Shown here: positions 37,601 through 46,100 of the stretch, in pieces
Layout of the letters: each line of letters starts with the position of its first letter
How positions within the stretch are numbered: the stretch's first letter is position 1
Source of the DNA: Piezodorus guildinii
Lineage: Eukaryota > Arthropoda > Insecta > Hemiptera > Pentatomidae
Length of the DNA: 64,000 nucleotides
Direction of reading: 5' to 3'
Assembly: GCA_023052935.1 (NCBI GenBank)
Contig: CM041298.1
Location: 50,853,313 to 50,917,312 of the forward strand
Made by a program: the position numbers and the translations under genes
The notes under the pieces: generated by a model
Database searches by the model: none
Seen by the model: only the letters and a program-made list of their open reading frames with translations
What the model was told of the DNA's origin: nothing

Positions 37601-39670
37601 TGTTTGGAGGGAGTGGACTAACGATTTAAATTGCAGAAGTCTGTGGATATAGGGAGGTAGCTGGTAGTTGATTGTTTGGTAAATATATGATCCTAGGAAA
37701 TATTGTTTGCGGATAGAGGGAAGGTGCCACTTTAACTCATCTAATGTGAACCAATATACGATAAAATTTGGAAAAATTATAATTGCTGGTACTTTGATAC
37801 GGAGTTTCATTGACGGAAAATGACCCACTACGATAATTAACGATGAAAAAGTAACAGTGGATTTTTGATGGAATTCGCCATAAAGTGAGCTGAATGATAA
37901 CGTGGTTCTCAAAGACCCATTCGGTCAATAATCTTGCTCGGAAGTATTATTATTTCTGATCTGTGAAACCAAGTTACAAAAGATATGCAAGGACTGTAGG
38001 CAATCTTTCAAAAAAATGGGTGAACCTTGTGAATGCTTCTTGCATAGAAAAGATGTAGTACAAAGAGGAATTCAAAAGAGATGTAGAACTACCAGTTTAA
38101 CAGGGAAGTATTTTGCTTTATAGGAAATGGTCCTAATTTAATATGAATGCATAATGAAATGAGTCGTTCGTTAGGTGATAAGGAGTGTTCGGAAAGTTTT
38201 TAAGCACTAGAGTTTTTCGAGGAAACGGAGTACTTATGTTGTATGATACGCTCTTTGGGGAGGTTTCTCGTTTAACTGATAAAGGACGAGTTGCGATTAT
38301 TAGTTGGACTAGTGATCCTGTTTACGACTTGGGGACGATGGTCAAGTGAAATTTCGTCTTTTATGTAGCTATGAAGGTTGGAAACTTTGTAGTGGGATAA
38401 GAAACCAAGTCGTAGGTTGGTACTAAAGGAAATGAATGATTTCCTTCTGAAAGCGAGTGGTTGTGGCGGAATAGAGATTGAAGGTGGATGATATTGGTTA
38501 TCAGGCCGAATCGACGGCACTCTAATATATAAGTTTTCCACTCCCGACCAACCAACTTGTTTTTATTTTATTACATATTGCTTCTTTTAAACTAGTTTGT
38601 TTAGTTATTCGTCCATAGGCACTCCAATCAGGAGATGCTTATCAACCTGATCGACGCAGAAAAAGAAGGACGGTGGTCAAACAAAAGTAAACTCTTCTGA
38701 AATACTGCCTTCGCACTCTTGGGCACCTCGTTAAAAGGGCATTGGCCCTAACGGTAATTTATAAATTCATCAAACGATTCAAGCTGAGTTTTATGAGTCC
38801 CATAAGGCACTTAATAGTTATTTGAAGTTAATCCATACACTGGAGCTTCCATCATGATCATTGATTTCCTATAACCATTAATTTATTCTTTCCTTTACTT
38901 TTGAAAGGTTCCTAATACTTCGATGACAACAAAACTAATAAAGTTGGGAATGCAGCATTCCAAATCTGAATCCACTATACAGGAAACCTTAAAATTACTT
39001 CTTGATTCATAGAGTACACGTTTTTCCAAACTTTGGCTTCATTTTGCAGACGATGTATTATGTTGGTGGGGACATGATACTATATGAGCAAATATTAAAA
39101 AAAAATCTGTAGTTCTTCTTCAACAGCACTTATCAACTGTTGATTGTCACATGTTCTCAGGGACAATAGATAACGCTCTAAACAATATCTAGAAATGTGG
39201 CTATACTTACTCTTTGAATTGATGGCACATAGTAACAGCTAAATTTGTTACAGGAGATTAATTAAACTCAAAAAGAAAAAAACAATAACAATAATATGAA
39301 ATGATTAAACAGCTGTGTAACAATTCTTTCACATAACATTACAATTTTAATTAAACCCTTTGAACTGTGAATTCCTTTATTTTATTCACATATTCAGTCC
39401 AAAATACATAAGCTTTCTAATCAAATGTTCAAAATGCATTCATTTCCTTTTCGCCTTAATTTTCAAATACATGGATAATTCCCAGAAAATGCTCACAAAG
39501 TTGAGAAGGTGAAATCTTCCCAAAAATATATAACATACTTATCAATGTCAGTTAAGAAGGACTGGAGGTCAACAAAATAACAGCAACATAAGGGCTTTCT
39601 AAAACTAACAAGGTGCATCATAGGTTTCAAAAATTCTCTGATCTGTTCAATAAGTGGACCATGTCCGCCA
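16479..39670 (-). CDS. Gene A: GAF-domain phosphodiesterase-like protein with degenerate active site
   Basis: Fifteen coding exons splice in consistent phase: 39539..39670, 36415..36556, 34727..34840, 33188..33450, 31727..31836, 31035..31177, 30829..30968, 29179..29407, 23214..23401, 21382..21510, 21144..21279, 20918..21035, 18845..19014, 17090..17235, 16479..16641. They give 773 visible residues. GAF-A is about residues 60-215, GAF-B about 255-410 and the PDE catalytic fold about 440-740, with an acidic tail. The order and the ICMPLY-like end (VCMPNF) fit the PDE5/6/10/11 group, most like PDE10. The catalytic histidine block LHNWDHA is kept. HDLDHRG is HGLDHRG, the ACD metal site is CAQ, and the glutamine that holds the purine is asparagine (LPEMNVHFIE). 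In known PDEs these residues bind metal and nucleotide, so this product is probably a non-catalytic regulator or binder. The first exon and promoter were not found. Confidence 0.85.
17090..17235 (-). CDS. Gene A exon 14, substrate-glutamine region
   Basis: Acceptor TTTTTTTTAG, donor GTAATT. Encodes EDSFQEFFRKGDLQYAQGVF, then LPEMNVHFIETVCMPNF. EFF.QGD and P.MQ..FID..C.PL are the family versions. The invariant purine-binding glutamine is asparagine (codon at 17128-17130). Confidence 0.88.
17562..18070 (+). repeat. Family M copy, truncated
   Basis: Begins CTTTCACTTACCTATAT-like, contains GGGTCCCCTAAGTCCAAATA and the AAAACGGTTCCGACGATTTT block, and fades near 18070 at AT-rich DNA. It lies in the intron between gene A exons 13 and 14. 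Confidence 0.7.
18330..18815 (+). mobile_element. CR1/Jockey-type LINE 3' fragment
   Basis: ORF2 end pieces (PTELHISK, YHPQSYGI) are in several frames and the 3' UTR ends GGGACATGTCCCAGAATAAT plus an ATTT-rich tail. Same family as 2130-2575 and 25690-29058. The 240 bp to its left (18090-18330) are AT-rich and may be a reverse-oriented LINE tail. Confidence 0.7.
18845..19014 (-). CDS. Gene A exon 13, lost second metal aspartate
   Basis: Acceptor ATTGCAG, donor GTAAGT. Encodes DTNMAFRPQKIPELEEMMQR, then DHRRLFHYLIMSCAQTCYAC and KPWSLCRKIG. The usual T(A/S)CDLSA..KPW block has CAQ in place of ACD (codon at 18890-18892), removing the aspartate that bridges the catalytic metals. Confidence 0.9.
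19170..19862 (+). pseudogene. RTE-type retrotransposon 3' fragment
   Basis: Plus-strand frames give LTYG-like QFCYMELRAGYSW, then VGRPRITYNSYMD and a C-terminal RKVQDRKTYRGILHA, all typical of the end of RTE ORF2. Broken by several stops. The mariner at 19897 sits just downstream. Confidence 0.65.
19897..20793 (+). mobile_element. Internally deleted mariner, copy 2
   Basis: Same 29-bp inverted repeats and TA flanks as copy 1 at 10378-11276, 897 bp. The transposase frame starts at 20086 (MSKCDFRQ), shares copy 1's internal deletion, and has an additional 1-bp loss near 20565 that shifts the frame to a premature stop at 20613. It lies in an intron of gene A. Confidence 0.95.
20918..21035 (-). 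CDS. Gene A exon 12, catalytic fold
   Basis: Acceptor ATATTTCAG, donor GTAAAT. Encodes KHHLSQALRLMTYPECNILQ, then HIDNEEFYTFAALLRDMIN. This matches E.HHF..A...L...G.NI...L....Y......I...IL. Too short to appear as a long open frame; found by phase and motif. Confidence 0.85.
21144..21279 (-). CDS. Gene A exon 11, altered metal-binding motif
   Basis: Acceptor CGAATAG, donor GTAACT. Encodes TIFEYFTMLMAALCHGLDHR, then GPTTLFEMTTG and LASLYSSPGSISQ. The family signature is HDLDHRG(T/Y)NN. Here the metal-ligand aspartate is glycine (codon at 21234-21236) and NN is TT. Confidence 0.88.
21382..21510 (-). CDS. Gene A exon 10, HNW motif
   Basis: Acceptor ATTTCAG, donor GTAAGT. Encodes FLVKLKDAHSALPLHNWDHA, then FVFICVNQYNLIKDK. 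The general-acid histidine and first metal-ligand histidine (HNW.HA) are preserved. The usual NYR..PYHNW is ALPLHNW. Confidence 0.85.
21931..22702 (-). mobile_element. 5'-truncated non-LTR retrotransposon with 11-bp target duplication
   Basis: The flanks are TCCTAGGATTA at 21920-21930 and 22703-22713. The minus-strand frame 22294..22686 ends a retrotransposon ORF with the cysteine-histidine motif CPVC...E..FHFFAGCPAY, a gag/RT-end zinc-knuckle-like pattern of Jockey/I-type elements. The 3' end has an ATT-repeat tail. It lies in the intron between gene A exons 9 and 10. Confidence 0.85.
23214..23401 (-). CDS. Gene A exon 9, start of PDE catalytic fold
   Basis: Acceptor TTTTTTAG, donor GTAAGA. 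Encodes DIENETVRNVLHCHHKH, then ITDFRFDPKVV and FKIKEETFV. This corresponds to the F.F......L......MF......NF.I....L segment opening PDE catalytic domains. The preceding 5.8-kb intron is filled with M repeats, an RTE copy and a large LINE. Confidence 0.8.
23552..23980 (-). repeat. Family M copy, internally deleted
   Basis: Bounded by CTTTCACTTACCT at 23553 and its inverse AGGTAAGTGAAAG near 23968, the family's short terminal inverted repeats. The middle, including the GTTACAGCAAC block, is missing. Confidence 0.7.
24240..25690 (-). repeat. Family M copy interrupted by an RTE insertion
   Basis: The right side has the M head (ACGTCTATTTCCGTTGAAAA read on plus at 25609) and the left side its body (CAAATGATCA-like ...GCAAAATGCATAAT). 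Removing 24718-25617 restores one continuous M copy. Confidence 0.75.
24718..25602 (-). mobile_element. 5'-truncated RTE retrotransposon inside a family M copy
   Basis: Flanked by the 15-bp duplication CCCTAAACGTCTATT (24703-24717 and 25603-25617). The minus-strand frame 24926..25576 encodes 216 residues of RT: LKQGDSLSSVLFNIALE, GYADDLVLLGE with the catalytic YADD, then YKTIILPTVLYGCETW and VLRKIFGPKRDE. The C-terminal end and an AAT-rich 3' tail follow. The upstream half of ORF2 is missing. Confidence 0.92.
25690..29058 (+). mobile_element. Near-complete CR1/Jockey-group LINE
   Basis: ORF2 is readable from the endonuclease start (25897, MINILTSCHINAQSLIAHYD) to the C-terminus (about 28685). 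A 3' UTR follows with GGGACTAGTCCCAGAATAAA and an ATT-repeat tail. No ORF1 is visible, so it is probably 5' truncated. It occupies the large intron between gene A exons 8 and 9. Confidence 0.9.
25897..28685 (+). pseudogene. LINE ORF2 (endonuclease and reverse transcriptase) with frameshifts
   Basis: The apurinic endonuclease domain shows SETWLKP, RGGGVGLYI, GDFNVN, SDTWLDHH and SSHD. The reverse transcriptase shows FRPISLLSNLSKPLE, LLDFSKAFDTVDHNILL, GVPQGSSLSPTLF and YHIYADDF with the catalytic ADD. A C-terminal region (FDYCCAVYGG, WNSIPSNIRDSNTLPTFK) follows. Three frameshifts break it, near 26290, 28025 and 28510. The DFSKAFDTVDH form suggests the CR1/L2/Jockey assemblage. Confidence 0.9.
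29179..29407 (-). CDS. Gene A exon 8, end of GAF-B
   Basis: Acceptor AGCTTAG, donor GTTAGT. Encodes SLLSFPMHLEEKLLGVIEVY, then FTEEDEEL and AIEANKMFYHFHDLKNKQQF. This is the classical last strand and helix of GAF-B (LL.FP......GV.E..NK......F...DE). Confidence 0.9.
29678..29735 (+). repeat. SINE family S, 3' tail only
   Basis: Matches the last 55 bases of the family (GATTAGCCATAGTAGCATAA, then AGTGACGTTAAATAAAT). Confidence 0.75.
30190..30750 (+). pseudogene. RTE-type retrotransposon fragment
   Basis: Reads KYLGSYLEDVGVSEVDV, then NRRIFAAVVESVLTYGCEVW (reverse transcriptase C-terminal region) and, after frameshifts, a WNGHFRRI-like end. No target duplication seen. Lies in an intron of gene A. 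Confidence 0.75.
30829..30968 (-). CDS. Gene A exon 7, GAF-B middle
   Basis: Acceptor CTTCAG, donor GTTAGT. Encodes VSERPVYHTTTAAKVAKKRK, then LINIEVVQDDPLYS and PFTGDC. This matches the G.AG.VA.....NI.D...DP.F.....TG pattern of GAF domains. Confidence 0.85.
31035..31177 (-). CDS. Gene A exon 6, start of GAF-B
   Basis: Acceptor CTTTCAG, donor GTAGAT. Encodes SNLVYDKVQQQTMEIF, then ATKCSVFVHDPE, equivalent to the A.RCS.FL.D signature that opens PDE GAF-B domains. Confidence 0.85.
31727..31836 (-). CDS. Gene A exon 5, GAF-A to GAF-B linker
   Basis: Acceptor GCTTTCAG, donor GTAGTT. Encodes HCYGMLRSACNYEEE...VLSWA, the helix linking the two GAF domains. Phase matches both neighbours. Confidence 0.8.
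32053..32330 (-). mobile_element. SINE family S copy
   Basis: Reverse-oriented: TTATTTAACGTCACTTTATG on the left is the inverse of the tail, and GGCTGTTATGCTAGCCAC near 32290 the inverse of the tRNA-like head. Diverged, with a decayed B-box. Confidence 0.75.
32905..33145 (-). mobile_element. SINE family S copy, degenerate
   Basis: The inverse of the family body (ATCCAGGTTTAATTAAGGTA) and head (GAAGGCTTTGATGCTAGCCA) are recognisable. Close to gene A exon 4. Confidence 0.6.
33188..33450 (-). CDS. Gene A exon 4, GAF-A core
   Basis: Acceptor TTTGCAG, donor GTAAGT; 87 codons plus two bases. Contains CMLFPIEHPLEKGRYTHFMG, the second half of a GAF domain, and ends ESF(R). Confidence 0.85.
33755..33990 (+). 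repeat. SINE family S copy, 5' truncated
   Basis: Body and tail of the family (ATGGATAGGCAAAACTTAGG and a diverged tail) within the hAT-like element; the A-box region is missing. Confidence 0.7.
34057..34325 (+). mobile_element. SINE family S copy
   Basis: Head (GTAGTGGCTAGCGTAACAGC), B-box CGGGTTCAAAT and tail are present. Imperfect flanking duplication AAGAAATCAAG...TGTTCA. Nested in the hAT-like element. Confidence 0.8.
34727..34840 (-). CDS. Gene A exon 3, GAF-A, with probable GC donor
   Basis: Acceptor GTTCTAG. 38 codons (FYQTLGAVGII...GRVELPQPIKFK) end at AAG followed by GCACGT, a GC-type donor. An alternative GT donor (GTTAGA) would end the exon at 34775, also in phase 0. The longer form is preferred because gene B's homologous exon has 39 codons with a matching VIKVIG... 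tail. Confidence 0.65.
34960..35880 (+). pseudogene. RTE-type retrotransposon fragment
   Basis: In changing frames: HADDLALFVETEEEAGAQIN (RT active-site region with ADD), ARKTGLQISSEKTEVMT, then LKVERKILRKIYG and RVRRLKFHGNMMRMI. These are RTE/R1-like RT C-terminal motifs. No long intact frame. Lies in an intron of gene A. Confidence 0.75.
36415..36556 (-). CDS. Gene A exon 2, lead into GAF-A
   Basis: Polypyrimidine tract and ACAG acceptor; donor GTAAGAA. It encodes TVFRPTNRDSYMKPLGLHYC...LHAKVNHY and exits in phase 0. The end is homologous to the gene B exon at 8807..9035. Confidence 0.75.
37105..38560 (-). mobile_element. CR1/Jockey-type LINE 3' region, minus strand
   Basis: The 3' end at 37105-37145 is the inverse of GGGACCTTGTCCCAGAATAA. 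Upstream, minus-strand frames give WFTLDELKWHLPSIRKQYFL and RFTTLWNSLTTHIRHAFSLP, close to the ORF2 end of the LINE at 28.3-28.7 kb. A second ORF2-end piece (38272-38541) suggests two truncated copies side by side. Confidence 0.75.
39030..39180 (+). pseudogene. Short Jockey reverse-transcriptase fragment
   Basis: Reads ADDVLCWWGHDTI and VLLQQHLSTVDCHMFSG in adjacent frames, the active-site region of a Jockey-type RT. Very short; no ends visible. Confidence 0.5.
39539..39670 (-). CDS. Gene A exon 1 of those visible (N-terminal)
   Basis: Acceptor CACTGCAG above 39670 and donor GTATGT below 39539. It encodes GGHGPLIEQIREF...LCCCYFVDLQSFLTDID. Two leftover bases complete a lysine with the next exon. 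An earlier exon must exist because two bases are needed at its start. Function of this N-terminal part unknown. Confidence 0.6.
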
Positions 39671-40095
39671 CTGCAGTGAATTATTGTGTGGATGATAGAC
39701 AAACCAAAAAACAATTTGGTATCTATTGTAACTGAAGATAATATAATAATATTCTATTTTGACCCACTCAGCAAAAGTGAGTCAAAGGAATGGCTAATAC
39801 TAAGGAAAGCACCTTCACTTAAGACAAACATCCAGCATCGGACAAAAACTATAAGGCCACTTTTTAGGTGGAATATGGGAATAATGCACAGATATTACAG
39901 AAAGTTACACCACAGAGTAAATAGTGAGTATCACTTCGTCCTACTAAACTGGTAAGAACGTTCAGTTCATAATTCTACCAAATGTATGTATGTATATATT
40001 TAAAATAAAATGGATAAATGTAATGAGTTAAAAATATTCCAGACAGAGGATGATCAAAAGAAAATTTGCTTAAAAAAAAGTAATACAACATATTT

Positions 40096-40387
40096 GGGAT
40101 CACTTGTAGCTGGGTGGCTAGCGTAACAGCCTCCCATGCTAAAGGTCACGGGTTCAAACCCGCAGGTGGTCCTAGGATTTTTTAATGGGAGTAAAAAATC
40201 CTTAGTTACGCCGTCCTTCGGAGGGGACGTTAAAAGGTGGTCCCGAGCCTGTGCGATGTCAGGTACTCGTTAAAGATCCCTATCCTAATAAAACCTGGAT
40301 AGGCAAAATTTAGGACTCCCACTGTAGCATCGTCAATTAGCCATAGTAGCATAAAGTGACGTTAACTAAATAAACAAACAAACAAAC
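40096..40387 (+). mobile_element. SINE family S, full length
   Basis: Intact A-box-like and B-box (GGTTCAAACCC) tRNA-derived head and complete tail; close to the copies at 8392 and 55459. Just upstream of the visible 5' end of gene A. Confidence 0.88.
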
Positions 40388-40396
40388 ATTGATAAT

Positions 40397-40870
40397 AATT
40401 AAATTAGTATCAATACTGATGAATAACTAACTGTCTGTTTGGCTTATTTTAAGTAGGTAAATAATTAATTCCACCCCAACCAAAATATTGCCCTAGGATC
40501 AATAAAGAAGTTTTTTATCTTATAATTTAATTAGGGAGGGGGCCTAACTGATGCACAAAACCAGTTAAATTTGTAATGGTATAATAACCATAATTTTGAT
40601 TAAAACTTATTTCATAAATTTTATTAATAGTACTGTTCTGCCTATAACAAACTCTAGGAGGAAAGGAGGAAATTCCAATTTGGATCTGCTGCTCAACTTC
40701 GCTGAGTTGCTACAGTACACAGCATACCGCACCAATCCCGAAGACAAACTCATATGTTCATGAGAGATCTTGGAAGTACCTAATGTACTGAAGGGAAAAA
40801 AGGATAGGAAGGATAGATAATACACATAAATTAAAAATTTTGATTTTCTATTATGAAGAGTAAAATTTTA
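40397..40870. other. No supported gene
   Basis: A 72-codon minus-strand frame at 40607-40825 was considered as an upstream exon of gene A. It has no donor in the phase required by exon 39539..39670. Confidence 0.4.
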
Positions 40871-40879
40871 TTATTATAT

Positions 40880-41290
40880 CAATTAGAACTATCTCTTCTA
40901 TTTCAATATATTTATTCATCACATTAATAAATCCATTCATTCGTTATATCACTTAACCATTTGAGGTCCATACTGCTTCACCTTTATTACTATTTATTAA
41001 AAACTAAAAACAACAAAAAAATATCAGAATTAAATTTTTATCCCATAACAATTAAACAAATATTATGTAAATTTTTTTATCTCTATCCTAAAATTTTGTG
41101 TACTTTCTTTATACTTACATATTTTCTATCACATAACTTTAATTCTAATATTATATTGTTTTTAGTATTAATGAATAGTTCTGAAAATGAGGCAATATGA
41201 ACTTCATAAAGTTAAGTGATATACATGAATGGATTAATTTATGTGATAAATAAATATATTTAAATAGAAGAGATAGTTTAATTGATATAT
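40880..41290. mobile_element. Foldback element with about 80-bp inverted arms
   Basis: The left arm (about 40884-40962: AACTATCTCTTCTATTTCAA ... CATTCGTTATATCACTTAAC) is inverted at 41203-41286 (GTTAAGTGATATACATGAAT ... AGAAGAGATAGTT). About 240 bp of AT-rich DNA separates them. No coding sequence; probably a MITE. Confidence 0.8.
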
Positions 41291-41489
41291 TAATACATTT
41301 TTAAGGTTCTCGGAGTCTCATTTATTAAACATTCTAACATAATTTGGCGATGCTTTGAGACTTTTTAGTTGTCTTATTCATACGAAATTAATAAAAAATG
41401 ATTATCCTTAAATTGAACTACAGAAAAAGCAAGTTTCCTCTCAATAGTACTGAGAAAATTGGTCTATCACTTGGGCACTGTGTAATACT

Positions 41490-42285
41490 TTTTTACTTTC
41501 ATTTACCTATATTTTGCGATCGTGAAAATTTTCTAATTCCAGTTTTTACCGGAATACACATTTTAGGGTCCCCTTAGTACAAATGACCAAGTCCTGCAAA
41601 AAGGTCAGTGTGTGGTAAGTCTAGCGCCAAAATGGTAAGCCGCACGAAACTGAAATTTCATATTTAAGACAACTATACGCCCGAGAAGTTACAGATACTT
41701 TTTCATCAAAATCAGCTAACCAGAAGAGCCAATTTGCTTGCACCATACCATACCATCCTTTTTGCAACATTTTATGATTTTCTCAAAAACAGCTCTAACG
41801 ATTTTGATTAACCTCTATGTATCGTTCTCTAAACTACCTTTAATTTTGTAGATACTGCCAAAATAACAGTATAATCTTGTTATCAATGATAAAAAAACAG
41901 GTAAAAATATAAGGTGAACGAATTCGATATCTAACTTAAGGAGAAAACTGCAAAAATATTTTTTTTAATGCAATTTTTCGTTGTTTAACATAAGAATAGT
42001 AATATAGATGTATAATATACTGTTGGAAAGCTAAAGATTTTAGAAAATATATTATCTTATTCACAAAGTTGTAAAATGTAATGGAGAGTGATGAAAAACA
42101 GATAAAATTAACTGATTGTTTTAGTTAATAATATAATAGATTATTTAATAAAACACATGATTTTATCAATTTAATTAATTCTTTAAACTTATTTCATCTC
42201 TAAAGGTATTTGAAAATTCTTAAATTGATTTTAACAATGGAGGTAAGTGAAAGGCGTGTGTTGCGGGCAACAGATTTTTTTTTTT
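41490..42285 (+). repeat. Family M, near full-length copy
   Basis: Starts ACTTTCATTTACCTATATTT, contains GGGTCCCCTTAGTACAAATG, CGCCCGAGAAGTTACAGATA and the AAACAGCTCTAACGATTTTG block, and ends GGAGGTAAGTGAAAGGCGTG. About 0.8 kb, no coding frame. This is a good reference copy for the family. Confidence 0.75.
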
Positions 42286-43086
42286 TAATGTTGGTATCAA
42301 CATAAGAACAATGAAATATAAAAATTTATTTCAGCAAAAAAAGAACAAATCACTATATAATTCAATCCATCTACACTTAACTACAGCTACATAAATAGCT
42401 TTTAATTCATTGCCATTGTCCTAATACCCTACAAATTCTTCAGTTTCTAAAATTCAACCAGCAATACAACTACCCTTTCCACAAAACTGATTTTGAGAAA
42501 TTCTTCATAAACTATGTTTTATCCTTATGGATCCCTCCATCATCCCTGGTTCAAAATATTCACTACAAATACCCACATGCCTCTTATCTCAAACATTGTG
42601 ATAATTTCTTGTTCAATTTCAATACAAATATTGATTCCTATATTATATATATTTTTGTAATGTAAGAAAGAAATTAATATAAGAAAAAGACTTTAAGTGG
42701 GAAAGGACAGAATGGACTAAGGAAGAGCGAGAGGAACAGTCAGGATGATGAGGGAGTATTGGAGGAGGAGGGTGAAGGTGTGAAGAGGAATTAGTAGTGA
42801 TATTTGTGTAGTCCTTGCTGGCTGATTGGTGTCAAAACAAATAATTAAAGAAAATCAAAGTGACTTTTCAATTTAAGAATCAGCAAATATATTAAACGAT
42901 TTGCAGGACCTATGATAGCTCTTTTTATTTATTTATTTTTTCTTGATACTCCACCTCATCAATTATAGAATCATTCTTATCAATTAAAATTCTTTTTACT
43001 TATAATAAACTAGTAATTAACTGAAACAAAAGGAAAATGACACATGAATGATAAAAGAAAATTGTATCAAATTTATTAAAACTTAT
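42286..43086. other. Region downstream of RpL9 without a gene
   Basis: AT-rich. RpL9's 3' UTR and polyadenylation site should lie here on the minus strand, but no single signal stands out. Confidence 0.4.
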
Positions 43087-43190
43087 TTATTCATCTTGTA
43101 CAACAGTTGTCTTCTCTGAGACGTAAAGGCCATCCAAGAACTTTCGGATATCCTTATTTTTTACAGTTGTCGACTGCTGGATGAGGGCAG
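43087..43190 (-). CDS. RpL9: RpL9 last coding exon
   Basis: Acceptor TGTTTTAG; 34 codons from [20 protein letters not shown] to the stop at 43087-43089. Confidence 0.97.
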
Positions 43191-46100
43191 CTAAAACAGA
43201 ATAAAAAAATTAATTATTGAAATTGTCTATATAAAAACTTCAAAATAATGTGTGAGCATAACATAAAGCTCATGTCTTGTCAAAAGACTAAACTAATATC
43301 AGATGAGGAAGATAGTTGGGGGTGCGGTCATCAGAAAGAAATACATTAAAATGTAGTACTTATTTTAATTGTGTCGATATTACGTCTAAAAAAAAATGTC
43401 AGCACGCAATTAAAATAAGTTAGTACTAGTTGTAGTCGTTTTAATGTGAGTTTCTTTCTGATGACCGCACTCCCTCCCTTCCCCCCCAACCATCTTCCTC
43501 TCGATCAACCAAAACTCCATCATTATAAATTAATATTGAATAATTAAAACATAAGACAAGTTAATCTCAAGAAATATTAATGAAATAGAAATTAATTCAT
43601 TGGTTGAATATATGTGTTAATAATTAAAATTAATGAGATAGAGACATAAAAGTTGATGTAAAAATTTGCCTCCAAAGGAAGTCATAACTAAGGATTTTTT
43701 ACTCCCATTAAACAATCCAAGGGCCACCTGCGGGTTTGAACCCATGACCTGGGGCATGGAAGGCTGTTATGCTAACCCCTATGCTACAGGTGATCCTGAT
43801 ATAAAAAATTTATATAAAAGTTAAAAACATTGTAAAAGTTTTAAAACAATAATGTGAAATATAAGCACGTATTCTTGATAAATATTTTCAATTCAGCTAA
43901 CATTTGAGTGGAAAAACCATGAAGTATTGAAAGAGGAGGGATTGGAATGAAAATAATTATTTCCTTATTATTAATATTAATATTCCTTATTTCCTTGACA
44001 CCAGATATTTGATGTAAAGGAATACTTGAGGGTAGGTAGGAGAGGTGCAGGAAGTTTATGGTTAGTAAATATATCACAATATCGCTAACCAAGGAAATAT
44101 TGCCAATGGGTGGAGAGGATCAGATTTGTCCCGCTGCAGGGAGGGAATAGACACTTAAAACATTACGAGATACTGCAAACAAATCTCATCGACAGATCTG
44201 AATGCCACCTGAAAGAACAGGAGGTAATAACAAAAGTTTTCATATAATTGAACCTTAGTTTATTTAAATTAGGCCAAACACTAAAGGTCTACCTGAGTAT
44301 TACCTAACATGAAAAATGACTCAGAGCAAGTGGAAATTTCTTACATAAAAATTTGCACAAAACCTCATAAGAATTTTATTCGCATATTTTCCTTGAAATT
44401 ATTTCATGATTAAAAACTAAATTTTATACTCCGCATGTTTTGCAAACAAATATTACACATTTAGATTTACGTGGGTGAATCAAATATAAATGACTTATTT
44501 TTTAATTTTTACTTTGAAGACAAAGAAAAGTACACCTCATTTTTTACATAGTCTCCTGATTTGGAAATACATTTTTCCCAGTGTATAGCTAATTTTCCAA
44601 TCCTGTGCTCATAGAATGAAGTAGGTTGTGTCTTCAGCCAATTGAGCACGTAGGCTTTTAACCTCATCGTCACTGATGAATCTCTGACCTCCCGAAGCTT
44701 CCTTGAGTGGGCCAAACAGGTGAAAGTCACATGGTGGTAGTCTGGACATAGTGGCAAGTCAGGACTGTAGGGAGGGTGTTCCAGCATCTCCCAGCCCAGT
44801 TGCTCCAATTTTTCGCTCGTCAGGGCCGGAGTATGCGGGCAAGCATTGCCCTGAAGAAAAATCACTTTTCTCATCGTTAGATTCCTTCTTTTGCGGCGAT
44901 ATGCAAGTCTGACTTCATTCAAAATGTCGCAGTAGTATGCGACATTGATAGTCCTGCGTTCATGCAAAAAATCAAGATGCAGCAAGCCACGCTGGTCAAA
45001 ATACACGGAAGCCAAAACCTTCCCAGCTGACAGCCGTGACTTGGCTTTCACTGGTCCAGGTTCCTCTTTCAGTCTCCACTCCATACTCGCTTGTTTTGAT
45101 TCAGGGTGTAATGGTGCACCCAAGTTCATCACAGGTGATAATGTGAGTGAGAAATGAGGCTCCCTCAGCCTGAAATCTTGTAAGAAGACCTTCACAGACC
45201 TGTAAATGGTTCAGCTTCTGCTCAGCTGTGAGAAGTCGAGGAACGCACCTGGCACACACCTTACGAAACCCTAGCTCCTCTGTGAGTATGGAAAAAGTGC
45301 TCTATAGCTTATCCCAACCTTACTTGCAATGGCACTGGTGGTTAGACGTCTGTCACCTTCAATAAGCTGTCTAACACGGCTGATGTTGTCTGCTGTGATG
45401 CTGGAGCGGAGCGGGTCTGCCGTCATGGCTTTCATTCTGAACACGATCACGACCCTCCATAAACTGTTTATGCCATGCAAACACTCTGGCACGAGAAAGT
45501 GTCTCTTACCCGAACTGTACGGTCAACCTTCTCAAGATTTCAGCCGGTTTTGCACCTTCAGCAGCAAGAAATTTGATGATAATAAGTTTGCCAATCGAGA
45601 GAGATACATCCTACTCAGACATCATCACAACGATAACTGGTGAGTTCGAGGGCATTCGCCCGCCTACTTCCCCCACTCCTGGTATCCCTACCCAACACCT
45701 CTAAACCGGGGAACGTTCCCGTACCTTCACTGGGCTTCCAGGACAAAAAGTCTCGTTTATATTTGATTCATCCACGTATTTTAACATCAGATATAAATAG
45801 CTTCTGTTACTTCAATGTCTGCTATGTAAATAAAACTTATTTCATATATACATTTTAAGGAAAAATCACAACAAAAAAAAAATGAAAATATTAATGAAAC
45901 AGTAAACCCAATTATAATCTTAACTTAGGATAATTTAAACAATTCCCTCTGTATCTCCCCTGAAGCCCTTGAACAGCTTCTAGACCAACTTAACAGATAT
46001 AAAATGAAATAACTGTGATTCAGAAAGTCAGCTGGGTCTGGTTAGGGGATCCTGTACAAGAAAAATAGCTCGATATACTAAAGCTGCCTCCTGTGGGTTC

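Noticed and set aside
39203..39230. Possible micro-exon of gene A with donor GTAAGTATAG
   Set aside because: Its phase does not fit between exons 39539..39670 and 36415..36556, which join directly in frame.
40607..40825. 72-codon minus-strand frame as the first exon of gene A
   Set aside because: No splice donor in the required phase and no recognisable protein feature.
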